From Leptoclinus maculatus (lineage: Eukaryota; Chordata; Actinopteri; Perciformes; Stichaeidae), in the NCBI GenBank assembly GCA_032191485.1, contig JAVDOI010000008.1, positions 4,479,799 to 4,543,798 on the forward strand: a stretch of DNA of 64,000 bases. Reading direction: 5' to 3'. Under the pieces are notes generated by a model. That model did not search any database. It was not told where the DNA came from and saw nothing but the letters and a program-made list of their open reading frames with translations. Positions 1 through 11,608 of the stretch are shown one piece after another. How positions within the stretch are numbered: the first letter of the stretch is position 1; every line of letters begins with the position of its first letter. A program made the translations under genes and the position numbers.

Positions 1-2650
1 TGGTCATTTGATTTTGTGATTGATTTCCAGACATTCATTAATTCCATGCATGAATGATCTGCAGCTCAGTGCCGCCTGGTTGTCCAACTTTGGCTCTTGT
101 TTTGTGCCGACTCAGGACGAGACCTCGCTGGCCTCCCGAGGACCTACAAGGCTCCGTCACTGCTCTCCGTAAATGTGCTTTTAATAGGAAGGGAAGTGGC
201 TGTGCTCCAGAGCAGGGTCAAATACTGGGAGCTGTGTGCAAGTTGAGGTTGGAAGTTCAGGGGGAAGCGGCGGCGGCGGCGGCGGGGGGGGAAAGCTGAT
301 TCTGAATCTTCTCTGCCAAAGGTCCCCCCCGGTTTCTGGTGATGACACAGCACCTCGTTAACGCAGCAGTGTCTCGAGGGCTGCCATGCCAGGGTGCTGG
401 GATGATTTATTATCCATGATCCACCCAAAGCCTCCTCGGATTAAAGGGATGCCTCGCTCGTGGAACCGACCATAACAACTGCATTACAAAACGTGCAGGG
501 GTGGGGGCGTGTCATGTGTGCTCTGAGGCGTGCTTTATGTATATTTATAAGACTCTTGTTCAGGTGGAATGAAATGATCTGTGTTGTTTTAGCGGAGGTA
601 CCGTGGTCAACTGAGGACCAGATCGACTGACCGAAAGCACAATGAAATATTCAAAAAGATTTGAACCCAGTCAGTTGTCAGTCGTTGAGTGTCGTGTGAT
701 TTAAACAGCTGCCCTGTCTTGTAGTTAAACTACGTCAACGTCTCTTATTGCGATACTCTCGGTTCTTTGGCTCGATCACTGTTGCTGTGCTTCAGCAGAA
801 GATCTGCTCTAAGTAGTTGTCCAGACTGAGCTCCAAATTGTTCAGCCCACCAGTTAATCTCTAGCATAGCCTTCGTCTCCTGGGCCACGCGGGGGGGGCC
901 TGCTCAGTCCGAGCCCAGCTTGCAGTAACCACGTCTGCGATGAACCAGTTTGGTGATCTTCACTTCGCGGTGCAGCCAACTTCAGCCCACGCTGTTGGCT
1001 AATTAGCGACAACAGCAGCGCATGTGAATGTTCAAAGACCTTTGTCGGAGATATATTCTGCTTTTTGTGGAAAGTAGAACGTGGTAACCCCCCCCCCTCA
1101 CCTGCGCCTCTCCCCAGTATCATCGAGCCACAGCCTCGGAGAAACCATCTGTGCACGATATAGTTTTCACTTGAAAACCAAAGATCGTCATCCTAGGAAG
1201 CCGATCCTGAGAGCCCAGTGGAGGAAACACTGAGCAGCACGTCTTCCCAGGAAATAGTTCAAATGTAAGACGGAAAAGTGGAAACAGCTGATGCACAGTT
1301 TCAAACCACAGCCAAGTCATGAGAGGAAAACCAAATCATTTTACTCTTTGGGAGTAACCCAGTAACGGGAAGAAATCCCATGCTGATGATTATGGCAGTA
1401 ATTTAATTTAGTTTCACACGTACTACATTTCGCCGTTAGTGAGATTATTAAAATATTAGCACCTTTACCCTTCAGAAGACGTATCACTTCATTGAAACTC
1501 CAGATTCACATCATTCCCTCTGGCAACGTCTCATTATACCGTCTCTTCCTCTGTGACACTTATTGTCTCCACAGATGAAAAACTACACCTCTGTGTCCTC
1601 AAAATACACATGCAATGTAAATCATTGCTCCAAAAAAAGTTCAGTTCAGAAGGTTCTTTGCCTCGGCATCGTTCTTTGAAGTTGTTGTGCATTGGACCTT
1701 GTTGGATGAGTGTTGCTCCATGGTGGCTGTGCTGACGGTCAGTGTGTGTATGAAGTGGTCTGAACTGGGTTTTTAAACCTAAACTTCTGTACTCCGGTGT
1801 CCATGCTGAGGTTTTCTAGAAAGGCGAGGACCAACGCTGAGATAATCGTTCCCTCCCGTGGTGTCATTTGTTACAATCTACACCAGAAACAATCGATTTA
1901 TAGAAAAGTGAAGCTTTCTTTTTTTCATTCGTACCACTTTTCAGAGCAGACCGATTATTTACAGTTCTCTGGGGTTTAAAAACAGCAGAAGGAAATGATT
2001 TTCTAAGCTCTTCCTGTGCTTGTGTTGGATATGATGAAAACACGAGATCTTAGAATTTAATAAAGACTTTTGAGCTGATGCGGCGTAAATGTAATCGCTT
2101 ATGCAAGCCGCTTGTGTTGCTTTTATGATCTGGCTGATGTTGTGTGACCATCCCTGATGGCGTGAACAGCAGTGCGTGACCTCTGACCTTGCGGTTTTGT
2201 CATCGGCACCTTTGTGCCCCCAGTCGACCCCTGGTTACGTTTAATCACTGGCTCTAGTTAAACTAATTGGCAGAGGAGATCAATGACTGAACACGGAGAG
2301 CGGGTCAGTGTCCTGTCTGATCATGTCTGCTTTTTAGTGCCCCTGGAAATGAATCATTCATCCGCTTGCTCTCTTGGAGAAGCAGCGTTGGGGGAGGCTG
2401 CAGCTATTGATTAACGCCGCGTGTGTTGTGTGCTGTGATGATGGGTTGTTACATCAGCGGTCCTACGGCTGCGTGACACCGGTCCTCCCACACTTTGACC
2501 CTCCGCGGAGCGCAACAGCAGGGGTGTGAAAAACACAACGCCAGATATGTGTTTCATCAGGAAGCTGAGCCACACATTCTCACGGAGTGTCATTTTATCG
2601 TGCTTACATTTTGGTATTAAAACAAAAGCTTTTCCTTGCACAGGTATTGA

Positions 2651-2830
2651 GTGCGAGTCCATCGTACCGTGCCTGGGTTTTCACACCTGATGTGAGCCGT
2701 ACCCGAGTCACAATGAGCCGTACTCGGGACCACCTTTTCAAGCGGACGTGCCCCGGTACGGTACACGAACTGGACTTTAGTTGGTCAAGTGTACTCGGTC
2801 AAAGTAGCCACCAAAGATGCTTCCATGGCT
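2651..2830. repeat. Possible dispersed repeat with CCGTAC motifs
   Basis: Two near-identical segments, TGAGCCGTACCCGAG and TGAGCCGTACTCGGG, lie about 20 bp apart and are followed by a CGGTACGGTACACGAAC segment. This CG-rich, internally repetitive block stands out from its AT-rich surroundings. It resembles a teleost non-autonomous DNA element from memory. I cannot assign a family or set exact ends. Confidence 0.3.
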
Positions 2831-4707
2831 CCCTTTGTTTTGGACCAGACCGGCTCAATGCACAATGTGCACATCTGTTAAAGGGTCAAATACATGTCTT
2901 CTTGCTGCCAGTAACACATAACAGGCAAAATGTATTTGTCTTAAAATATTTGTAATAGAAATTAATTAAACATCGCTCTGTAGAGTCCAGTAATAATAAT
3001 TAACACGGTGTGATGATTTTCCGCCTGAATCTACACGGAGTACTGGGAGTTTTTTTCATCAGTATAATTGGTAAAAAAAATAAATTAATTTCAATTTCTC
3101 TCTACGTTAATTTTGCAAAAAAAAAAAAAGTAATGTAACAGATTTAGTTCGAAGAACATCATATCTGAGAGAAAAGAGAAGATTTTTTTGATTATTGTCA
3201 TTACCGATTAATCAGTTGCTCATTGTTTTGATGAATCCTCTATTAGCCCTTCATAGCTTCTCAATGCCAGCTGCATTATTAAATCCTTTCTTTTAGAGTC
3301 ATGTCGTCGCTGATTCATTTGACCATTTTAAATGTTCTGCGCCTTCAGTCAGACAGTTTGAGCGTGCCATCTGCCTGTTTCCTACCCCAACATTAACTTG
3401 ATCATGGTTCCATAATGCCATTTGATCATTTCTGCACAGACCGTGTGTCGTACAACGGTCCTTCAAACGAAACGCGGTGTGACGCAAAAGTTTGAACGTT
3501 TACCAAAATCCCACATTTCTCTGCACTTATTTTCCCGTATTACTTTTGTTCTTCTAAAGCTGCCTGAGGAGCGAGACAGGTTGACATTATAAAAGACGGA
3601 GTACGTTTCAAATAGAACTTGAGAACACTCGCCAGGTTCCCATTCTGGGAGGTAGAAACATCCTGTCGGTACACAATGAGACCAGCACCGGGTATTTCTG
3701 TCCTGCCGACGCTTTCTGAAGAGAATTATTATCTTTGTGGACATATTTCCACCGTAACATACGTTGGTGCTATTGCCTCTAATCATATTGTGGGGTTGTT
3801 TTTCACATTATGTGAGATTGCTGCAGCGTACATTATTAGTATTTGTAAGTAACATTGTTTAATATGCTGCTTTCTCAGATGTAATGCCATACTCTAGATA
3901 AACAATAAGAAGAAAACAACAAAGATGACCCTAATGTGTTGCCTCACAAATACCAAATTAAACCGGCGCAGTGGCTTCAAAACCAGCTTAATGGCATATA
4001 ATTCACCCTAAATCAAATCTCAGCTCCCTGACCTGTGTTCATGAACCTGAGAGACATTTTAAAATGTATTTGAACTTGTGTGTCTTTTATGGACTGAGTG
4101 TTTGTTTCACTGTGAGAAAGGACCAGAGCTCTGTCTTCTTTGAGCCGGAGGCCTCGTCAGGTAATCTGATTCATGTTGTGTGTTTCTCTCAGGATTATAC
4201 CAGCCCACCTGGACAGATGTTTCGTGTAGTATTGATAATACAGATGTCCTCGGTGTATCCAAAGACTTATCCTGGACTATCTGTCCGTCTTTTTTTCGAG
4301 AGATTGCACCGAGCTGAAGACGATTGAATTTCATGTCGACGTTGTTGAAAGCACTTGAGTCAAGTCTTCTTGCAGATGGAATCAGTTTTCAATTTAGTTC
4401 ATATGCGCATGAATCATGCCATCTCTTTGATGATGATATGAAAAAAAAACATGAATTTCTTTAAGAATATCCGGCTGTCTTGCTGGAAAAGTAATGATAG
4501 CGGCTGCATCCTTGGGAAACACGTCTTTACAGGACTATACTGCTCTATTGTCATACATAAGAGACATCAACATCCTCATCCAAATCAATTTCCATAACAA
4601 GGGGATGGTGGGAAAGATACAGATGTATCAATTTAAACCTATGCATATAGAATATACTGACATTTTACAATTCAACTTTCACACCTTTACAACCCTTACG
4701 TTCAAGG

Positions 4708-4925
4708 GATTCTCAGTTAGTCCACCACTTTGGTCCAGATTAATATCTCAACAACCATTTTTTTATGCCAAGAAATGTTGGCAATACATCTACTGTATTC
4801 AGTGCCCGTTCGCTAACGTTGGCGTCCTAACTCGCCAAACTTAAGTGGCGAACATGGTCAACATTACACCTGTGAAACACAAGCCTATAGCACTGCCGTT
4901 GTCCACGTATTGGTTATTCTGATTT
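4708..4925 (+). repeat. Teleost interspersed repeat, internally deleted copy (family 1)
   Basis: The segment reads TCCACCACTTTGGTCCAGAT, then ATATCTCAACAACCATT, and later a GCTAACGTTGGCGTCCTAAC block followed by GGCGAACATGGTCAACATT. The same order of motifs occurs in the longer copy at 50890-51340. I remember this as a common percomorph intron repeat. The copy is diverged and lacks most of the middle. The family name is not known to me. It contains no coding capacity. Confidence 0.6.
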
Positions 4926-5612
4926 GTGACATCTGTTTGGCAACACCTGACGAACATCTCTAATGGATTCAAAAGTTGCTCTGTCCGATGGAATGTAATC
5001 AGCTGGGAGCTATCGGCTTAGTGTGCAGGTTTTCATTGTCTTAGTTTCCTTTTTCTTTTTGGATGTTCGTGAATTTAATTCAATTAATACGAACCACCTT
5101 TCCCTTACAACTCTGTCTCTGCAGCAAGACAAGCATTGCTCAACGTTGTGCCCCTAAAGCAGAAGTTGTTTCACTTTTCGTCTTCATCCCTCACTTCCTC
5201 GTCTTGCTTTCTCTGTTTTACTGCATCAAAGACGGTTTTCCTTCTTCACATCATATCAAATCACATCCAGATTCCCTTTTTTAGTTTTTTTTCTGTCGGG
5301 GAGGAGTACAGAGCATCAATTTCAAGAAACACTTTCTTCTCGGAGAAGCGTTCTTATCTATAAAACTCACTTTTCATCTGCTGACGTTATTCGATCTTTA
5401 ATTTAAGGAGGAGACGCTGCAGGGGAAACGCCAGTCTTATTGTGTAGCGGTGCGGTTTATGTGTGTTAATTGCTGCTTGTCCTTAAAGCCCGTCTGATCA
5501 ACAAGCTATCATTCCCTTTGCCTTTTGAGCTCTGCCAATTCTATTACGTCTGTGATGCTTTGCTATCAGTCGAGTGACCAGTATGTCTGCCCCCCCCCCT
5601 CTTATGTTGCAG

Positions 5613-5709
5613 ATGATGAAGTTTTCCTGGGACAACTACAAGCGCTACGCCTGGGGCAAGAACGAGCTGCGGCCTTTGACGAAGAACGGGCACATTGGCA
5701 ACATGTTTG
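5613..5709 (+). CDS. man1c1: Class I alpha-1,2-mannosidase (MAN1C1-like), internal exon A
   Basis: This 97-nt exon encodes residues 1-32 of the visible peptide plus the first base of a split glycine. It opens with MMKFSWDNYKRYAWGKNE and runs on to GNMF, the start of the GH47 catalytic domain of a Golgi mannosidase that removes alpha-1,2-linked mannose from N-glycans. The acceptor is a pyrimidine tract (a C run at 5590-5599) ending in AG at 5611-5612. The donor is GTGAGT at 5710. The exon ends in phase 1 and joins exon B in frame. The two leading ATG codons are probably internal, because the family has an upstream exon carrying tail, transmembrane anchor and stem; by that logic this is likely exon 2. 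The wording KRYAWGKNELRPLTK favours MAN1C1 over MAN1A1/MAN1A2, judged from memory of the human paralogues. The acceptor and donor are seen; the paralogue is inferred. Confidence 0.87.
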
Positions 5710-6391
5710 GTGAGTGTCGGCGCTTTGCTTTCAATCACTTTATATAGGTTACACGCAATATGTTGCCCTTAAAAAGAATAGTACATAACATTTTATCTCT
5801 CTTTGCTCTTTGCTTTTTTTCCTGGATAACAACACGGGGAAAAAAAGCCAAGAACTAGCAAGTTTAGTTTAGTTTAAGTCTGTAAGTTGGAGACACAAGC
5901 AACAAGTGAAGTGAGGCTGATGAAATCTGCTATTTGTAGGGTATTCAAAGCACGAGAGTTATATTCTGCATCAAGCAACACTGGTATTATGCGAGCATAA
6001 TGGACTTCACAAGGAAATCTAAAGCTAACGGTGCAGGCTGCATTCAAACCAGAACTGAAAGCCAACCCGTATTTAAAGTAAATAAATCAGTGATCGTGTA
6101 TTTTTAATGTGTGGCCCACAGAATGCTGTGAGACACATTGTTCTATACTTAGACATTTGACGTGGTTGTGCATTAAGGTGATCCTCTCATCCGGAGGATT
6201 GTGCTGGACGCTAAGGTGGCTAGCTGCATGGCGTGTCCTACCTGCCGCCAGTTTATTTATATGTTCTGTAAATTATTCATTCAATCTGTGTATTCCTCTT
6301 TGGTGCCGTGTGCTTTAACTTTGAGCCTGTTTCTGTATTTGGCACTGATGGATAGCTGCATAGCACAATGTTGATATTGAAAGGCCTATAA

Positions 6392-6532
6392 GAACATTTA
6401 CAAATGTCAACCTGGGCTCTGGGAGATTGTGATGGGCACTTTTCACTATTTTCTGATGTTTTTACAGATTGAATGACTATTGAATAATTCAATTAATAAT
6501 CTGCAGATAAATCGATACTCAAAATAATATTG
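6392..6532 (+). repeat. Teleost interspersed repeat fragment (family 2)
   Basis: The core reads GGGCTCTGGGAGATTGTGAT, then GGGCACTTTTCACTATTTTC, then degenerate ATTAAT and AATCTGCAGATAAATCGAT segments. This matches the remembered 3' half of a widespread teleost repeat that ends in AATCGTTAGTTGCAGCCCT. An antisense relative lies at 61889-62150. It appears 5'-truncated. Confidence 0.65.
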
Positions 6533-6700
6533 CTGTGTTCACACCAACACAACGCAAATTATTCGTGCGTTTAGATTACATACAAAATCAATGCAAACAC
6601 GCTAATGGATTCGAGGAGACACAAAAAAAAGAATGAGGCGCCACAAATTGTCAAAATCATTTGAGAAACATTCAACAGTCAAGAATAACAATATTTAAAA
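6533..6700 (+). repeat. Possible teleost hAT-like non-autonomous element fragment
   Basis: The start, GTGTTCACACCAACACAACG, followed by TTTAGATTACATACAAAATC and AATGCAAACACGCTAATGG, resembles a common fish element that begins GCGTTCACACCAAACGCG. It directly abuts the preceding repeat fragment. The class (hAT-like) is from memory only, and no target-site duplication was identified. A 14-nt poly-A follows near 6697. Confidence 0.4.
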
Positions 6701-8322
6701 AAAAAAAAAATGTGTTATCCTTGCACCACTTTTCAAAACCAATCATAATGAATCTAATCTTTTTGGAGCCGTCAGTTGGAAGGTCATATGTCGCACCTGT
6801 TTGCGCCTCATTGAGCTTTTGTCACCACACTTTCCCGACCTTTCACCCAGCATGGCAAACCTCACCACCTACCGGCGGCGTCTCAGTCTCCAGCAGCCTA
6901 ATTGGAGCCAGATCCGGAGGGGCTCCTCAGGTCCTCCGCAGTGGAGCATATCGGTCAGTTCACACTGCCGAGCCAGAGAGAAATCCCACAAAGAAGCCTT
7001 TAATAAAAGGCGGATCGGCTCTTAATAAGGCCGGGTGCTTGCTGTCTTCCATACCCGAGTTCTCCCTCCATCACATCTGTAGAGACCGGGGATTATTAAA
7101 CGTGATGATGCAAACTCTTGCGATCCCTTTTGCTGTGCGCTCAGTCCCCCCCCCCCCCCCGAGGTTGCTGTGTTCATAGTTAAGAGGAATCCCTTTTATG
7201 CGCTGCCCTTAAATCATGTGATATAGGTGTTGTGTTTCAAAGCAACACATGCAGATTTATTTTCTGATGAAATCTACCAAAAAGATGGTACACACCCTGA
7301 TTCACTGGTCACTGCTCCATTCAATGAGCAAGCTGCATTCAGCAAGACGGCAAAGTGTGTTTTTATTCTGAGAGGATTTGTAAATGAATCCATTTGTTCA
7401 CTCGTCCCTGATAGTAACACAGATGTACAAAGAATAAGGTGATAAAAAAAAGGAAGAAACGTGTTCATATGCCAATAAAAGTGAGCATGGTTTTGTAAGT
7501 AAGCTGTTGATGAGTTTGTGTAAAAAAGTATTAAGAGGGGAGTTGATGGCGGTGATGTCAAAGTGGCTTTGAAGCAGTCAGTGCCTTTGTAGCTCAGGAG
7601 TGCCCGTAGAACGAAAACGAGACGTATCAAACACTCATTTCACCACTGCAGTGGCACACATCCACAATGTATTCCATCTTTGTTCAACATCAACAGAACA
7701 TTTTCATGCGAGTACATTTTATTGACATGTAATTATCAAAGTGCTTTGACTATCAAACGCCATACATTTCATACATCAGTAACAAAGACGTGAAAAGATG
7801 TTGAGAACAAATTAAACAAACTACAACAAAGCCAAATCGATCAGCAATTATTTAGTTGAGTGGATCTACTTTCAGTTTGTAAACCTGCTTTGTTGAATAT
7901 GCTGTGAAGAGGTCTGTCAAGGCATCTTCTACTCACACACCACTTGTGATGTAACACATCATTTGGAAGGAATAACAGCCAAGGACATTGAAAACCTAAT
8001 GGACTGTACTGTTGTCAATACTAAAACTTGGGGAATGATGGAGACGGGGATGAAGAGTCGGTTGCTGTGATTTGTTTGTGTTGAAGCTGAATTAAGCAAT
8101 GTGTGACTGCTGGAGGGCAGAAAGTGGACTCGCGGCAATGAGCCTTGATATGAGCTTATTAAGCTGTGATGGTAAGCACATTAGCAAACAATCGCTATAC
8201 ATTACTTACAGATGCTGTACAAACGGCAATATCAGCATCCCATTAGTGTTGTCTCTCACAGCGAGACGGCTGCACTGTAGGGCTTTAGTCAACAAGAGAA
8301 GGTCCACTGGAACTCTCTCTAC

Positions 8323-9344
8323 TCTACATGTGACTCTAGACTCTAGAGGAACATGTAGACCATGTTCCTCTAGAGTCTAGAGTCACATGTAGACCATGTT
8401 CCTCTAGAGTCTAGAGTCACATGTAGACCATGTTACTCTAGACTCTAGAGTCACATGTAGACCATGTTCCTCTAGAGTCTAGAGTCACATGTAGACCATG
8501 TTACTCTAGACTCTAGAGTCACATGTAGACCATGTGACTAGAGTCTAGGGTCACATGTAGACCATGTTCCTCTAGACTCTAGAGTCACATGTAGACCATG
8601 TTCCTCTAGAGTCTAGAGTCACATGTAGACCATGTTACTCTAGACTCTAGAGTCACATGTAGACCATGTTCCTCTAGAGTCTAGAGTCACATGTAGACCA
8701 TGTTACTCTAGACTCTAGAGTCACATGTAGACCATGTTACTCTAGACTCTAGAGTCACATGTAGACCATGTTACTCTAGAGTCTAGAGTCACATGTAGAC
8801 CATGTTACTCTAGAGTCACATGTAGACCATGTGACTCTAGAGTCTAGAGTCACATGTAGACCATGTTCCTCTAGAGTCACATGTAGACCATGTTCCTCTA
8901 GAGTCTAGAGTCACATGTAGACCATGTTCCTCTAGAGTCTAGAGTCACATGTAGACCATGTTACTCTAGACTCTAGAGTCACATGTAGACCATGTTACTC
9001 TAGAGTCTAGAGTCACATGTAGACCATGTTAGTCTAGAGTCACATGTAGACCAGGTTACTCTAGAGTCTAGAGTCACATGTAGACCATGTTACTCTAGAC
9101 TCTAGAGTAACATGTAGACCAGGTTACTCTAGAGTCACATGTAGACCATGTTAGTCTAGAGTCACATGTAGACCATGTTCCTCTAGAGTCACATGTAGAC
9201 CATGTTCCTCTAGAGTCACATGTAGACCATGTTCCTCTAGAGTCTAGAGTCACATGTAGACCATGTGACTAGAGTCTAGGGTCACATGTAGACCATGTTC
9301 CTCTAGAGTCTAGAGTCACATGTAGACCATGTTCCTCTAGAGTC
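8323..9344 (+). repeat. 34-bp minisatellite (about 31 copies) rich in CTCTAGAG palindromes
   Basis: I count 31 copies of ACATGTAGACCATG (allowing single changes) over 1,022 bp. The full unit is 34 bp: the ACATGTAGACCATG box plus a linker containing two TCTAGA-like palindromes. Some units lack one linker half and are about 26 bp. Two linker types recur, TTCCTCTAGAGTCTAGAG and TTACTCTAGACTCTAGAG, with the two variant sites usually linked. The first unit is inverted relative to all others. The array lies inside the first intron and has no open frame of interest. Repeats are contiguous, with no unique spacers. Confidence 0.97.
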
Positions 9345-9457
9345 GTGTGCGTGAAAGCAGCTGAAACGTGCAGTTGGATAGAAACCGGTGCATTCATTCT
9401 CATTGAGATCAACCGTACGAGCAAACCTTTCACATTAGAGGAAATGATTTGACCCAA

Positions 9458-9487
9458 TGTGTGTGTATATATATATATATATATATA
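9458..9487. repeat. Short GT/AT microsatellite
   Basis: A brief GT run passes into (AT)n, about 30 bp in total. It lies just 3' of the minisatellite. Confidence 0.85.
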
Positions 9488-9559
9488 AAAAAAGCTTTAA
9501 AGCTCTCTAAAACAATATACGAAAAGGTTGACTCACAGTTTTCTGGCCCCAGAAAGAGT

Positions 9560-9750
9560 CTATAGCTATTTTTCTGTGTGTTATGAATCAACTGGTGACA
9601 GGAAGTGCACAGCACATATCTCATATCGAAGCCACACTTTTTGATATAGCTCTGCTGTTGGGGGTCAACGGTTTCATCATAATGGATTGTGCAACCCTCA
9701 ACTTTTTGGCAGCTAGTTGCAATCTTTGCAGCGCAGCCAAAGCAGTGCAC
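9560..9750 (-). other. Cysteine-rich open frame of unknown nature (possible relic exon)
   Basis: Read on the minus strand, this frame begins HCFGCAAKIATSCQKVEGC and continues with a KKCGFDMRY segment and CTSCHQLIH. That is eight cysteines and several histidines in about 60 residues, in CxxC and CxxCH spacings typical of metal-binding domains. It is preceded on the minus strand by an AG and followed by a GTGAGT, so it could be an exon or a pseudogene fragment. I do not recognise the protein. There is no methionine start at the upstream end, and the frame runs on into an AT repeat. It may be chance. Confidence 0.25.
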
Positions 9751-11570
9751 CTTTAAATGCAGATCCAGCCGATAATGCAGACATTAACATCAGAGACAAA
9801 ATAAGCTGTTCCGTCTCTGGGAGTAGAGAAAAGTGTGGGGGAGGGGGGGAACGACTTCATGGTTAATCATATAGGCAAATGTATACTTCCCTTCCCGTGT
9901 GAAGCTGCCATCACTTTTCATCTCTCAGCCATCCTCGTCTGCGACACAGTGTGTTTATCGGCGAGTCAAAGGGAGAGGAGGAGAGAAAAGGGCATCATGC
10001 TAGCGAGTAAATGTCACATTGCGAAAAGGGTGGTGCAGGAAGCCAGGTATGAAATTGGATGCTTGTGTTCTTTAATTTGATCCCCAGAGTAGACAGAGCT
10101 GCGGCACGATTGGATCCACAGTTAGCGTTTGCGTCAGAAGCTTGTCAATATGCTGCGACTCACCGGAAAACATCCCTTCTGCTCTGCACTCAAAGAAGCA
10201 CAACAGCAATCACAGAAAGGCAGAGGGAGACGTTCTTCCCTCTGCTGCACTCACTCCTTCCCTGGCACGCTTTCACTTAACTATAATCTTCCTCTCAACC
10301 CCCCCCCCCCCATTCCTTTTTACTGTATGTAATCCCTCTCCTCTTTCCTTTGTCATGACCCTCAAGGCTGAAAGCAGCTCTCTCTCTCTTTGTTCTTTCC
10401 TCTCAACCAAAGTTGGTTCTGATAGACTTTTTTTTTTCCTCATTTCCCTTTTGTCGTATTAAAATATAATATGTCTTTTAGTGCTTATTAAAAAGTTTCT
10501 TTTATCTTCGGGCAATTAGAAGGCGAAAAAACTGGGCTATTTGCGGTACTTTCAGCAATTCTGCCTCCTCGTGAGAGTGTGTGGGAGTTCTCACACTGTG
10601 AGGATAGAAATTCATGGAAAAAAGTTAAAATATGCGCGTTCATGTTCTCTTTTCCTCAAGAAAAAAACTTAACATTTTGATTGGTAAGCATTTATGTGAA
10701 CATATTCTTTTTAATGTAGTGTTGAAATATATTTCACAGAGGAAGTATTGTTGCCGATTGGTCATCAATGAAAGATCCACTATGTTTCCAGCTCCCCTTT
10801 TGATTTCATTAGATTACTTTTTGTCACGGTAATCATGTCGAATATTAAATCTCCTGCAGCATTATGGAGCTATACGGAGAGCAAAGGGATGAGATCGAGG
10901 CCAGATTCTTGTGCAGTGTGACTGACGACAACATTTGCTGCGTTCGCTTTTATCTCCAGCCTCAGAAATCGTCATTAGTTTTGGTCAAAGACATGAAATC
11001 GCCGTCGTAGATGAACAGCTGACCCTCAAACTAATGAAAAGAGGTTGAGTGCTCCTGTTATGGAGAGTGACATCGTAGAGCTCAATTTTATTTATTAATG
11101 ACATGATAACCTCTGTGATGGAAAAGTTGATCTTCTTCTTCTTCTGAATACACAAAAACATTGTTTCCACTGTTTACAGAATGCTGATGTGATGGGGAAT
11201 CAGTTTCCCTGCTGAGTTCATGCAGGTTTATTTGTCTATTAATGGATTCTATTACGACATTAAGAGGTAAAATCAACTGTGAACCGAATGGATATTGTCT
11301 TTGTATAGCTCAGTACTATCATATTTACATGTGATAATAACTTTTTTTAAGGATTAACTGGTGCTGATATTGCCAGATGTTCCCGCCGTGACTGACGTGA
11401 ATCACTGCAGAAGGTCATGATGTTGGATGATCTGCAGGATGCCTCGTGTGCTGCTATTGACTTTCAGCAATAATAAATCTCTAAGCAGGGGAGGTGCTTA
11501 CTGGTATTAAAGCTGAAATGGTTTTGTCCAATCACTGCTCAGGGGAAGCAGAAGAAAACTTAAATAAAAC

Positions 11571-11573
<3 letters not shown>

Positions 11574-11605
<32 letters not shown>
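11574..11605. repeat. (TA)16 microsatellite
   Basis: 32 bp of uninterrupted alternating T and A in the intron. Confidence 0.93.

Positions 11606-11608
<3 letters not shown>

Larger units (their letters stand above)
1..5612 (+). other. Upstream intron of the man1c1-like gene (3' part)
   Basis: This is non-coding sequence before exon A; its 5' end lies outside the window. It holds a (CGG)6 run at 267-284, a possible dispersed repeat at 2651-2830, a small AT-rich repeat fragment near 3189-3240 and a repeat copy at 4708-4925. Small open frames in 54-5400 lack family resemblance and look like chance. I see nothing assignable in 300-2650, 3250-4700 or 4930-5600. Whether a coding exon was missed here cannot be excluded, but no stretch resembles the GH47 N-terminus. 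Confidence 0.7.

Noticed and set aside
5613..5618. ATGATG as translation start of the mannosidase
   Set aside because: It sits right at a splice acceptor and the family has an upstream exon with tail, anchor and stem; nothing upstream looks like a promoter.
6661..7179. 172-codon open frame
   Set aside because: It starts in a poly-A-rich repeat fragment and ends in a C run; no recognisable protein.
8323..9344. CRISPR-like array
   Set aside because: Units are contiguous with no unique spacers, in an intron of a vertebrate gene, so it is a minisatellite.
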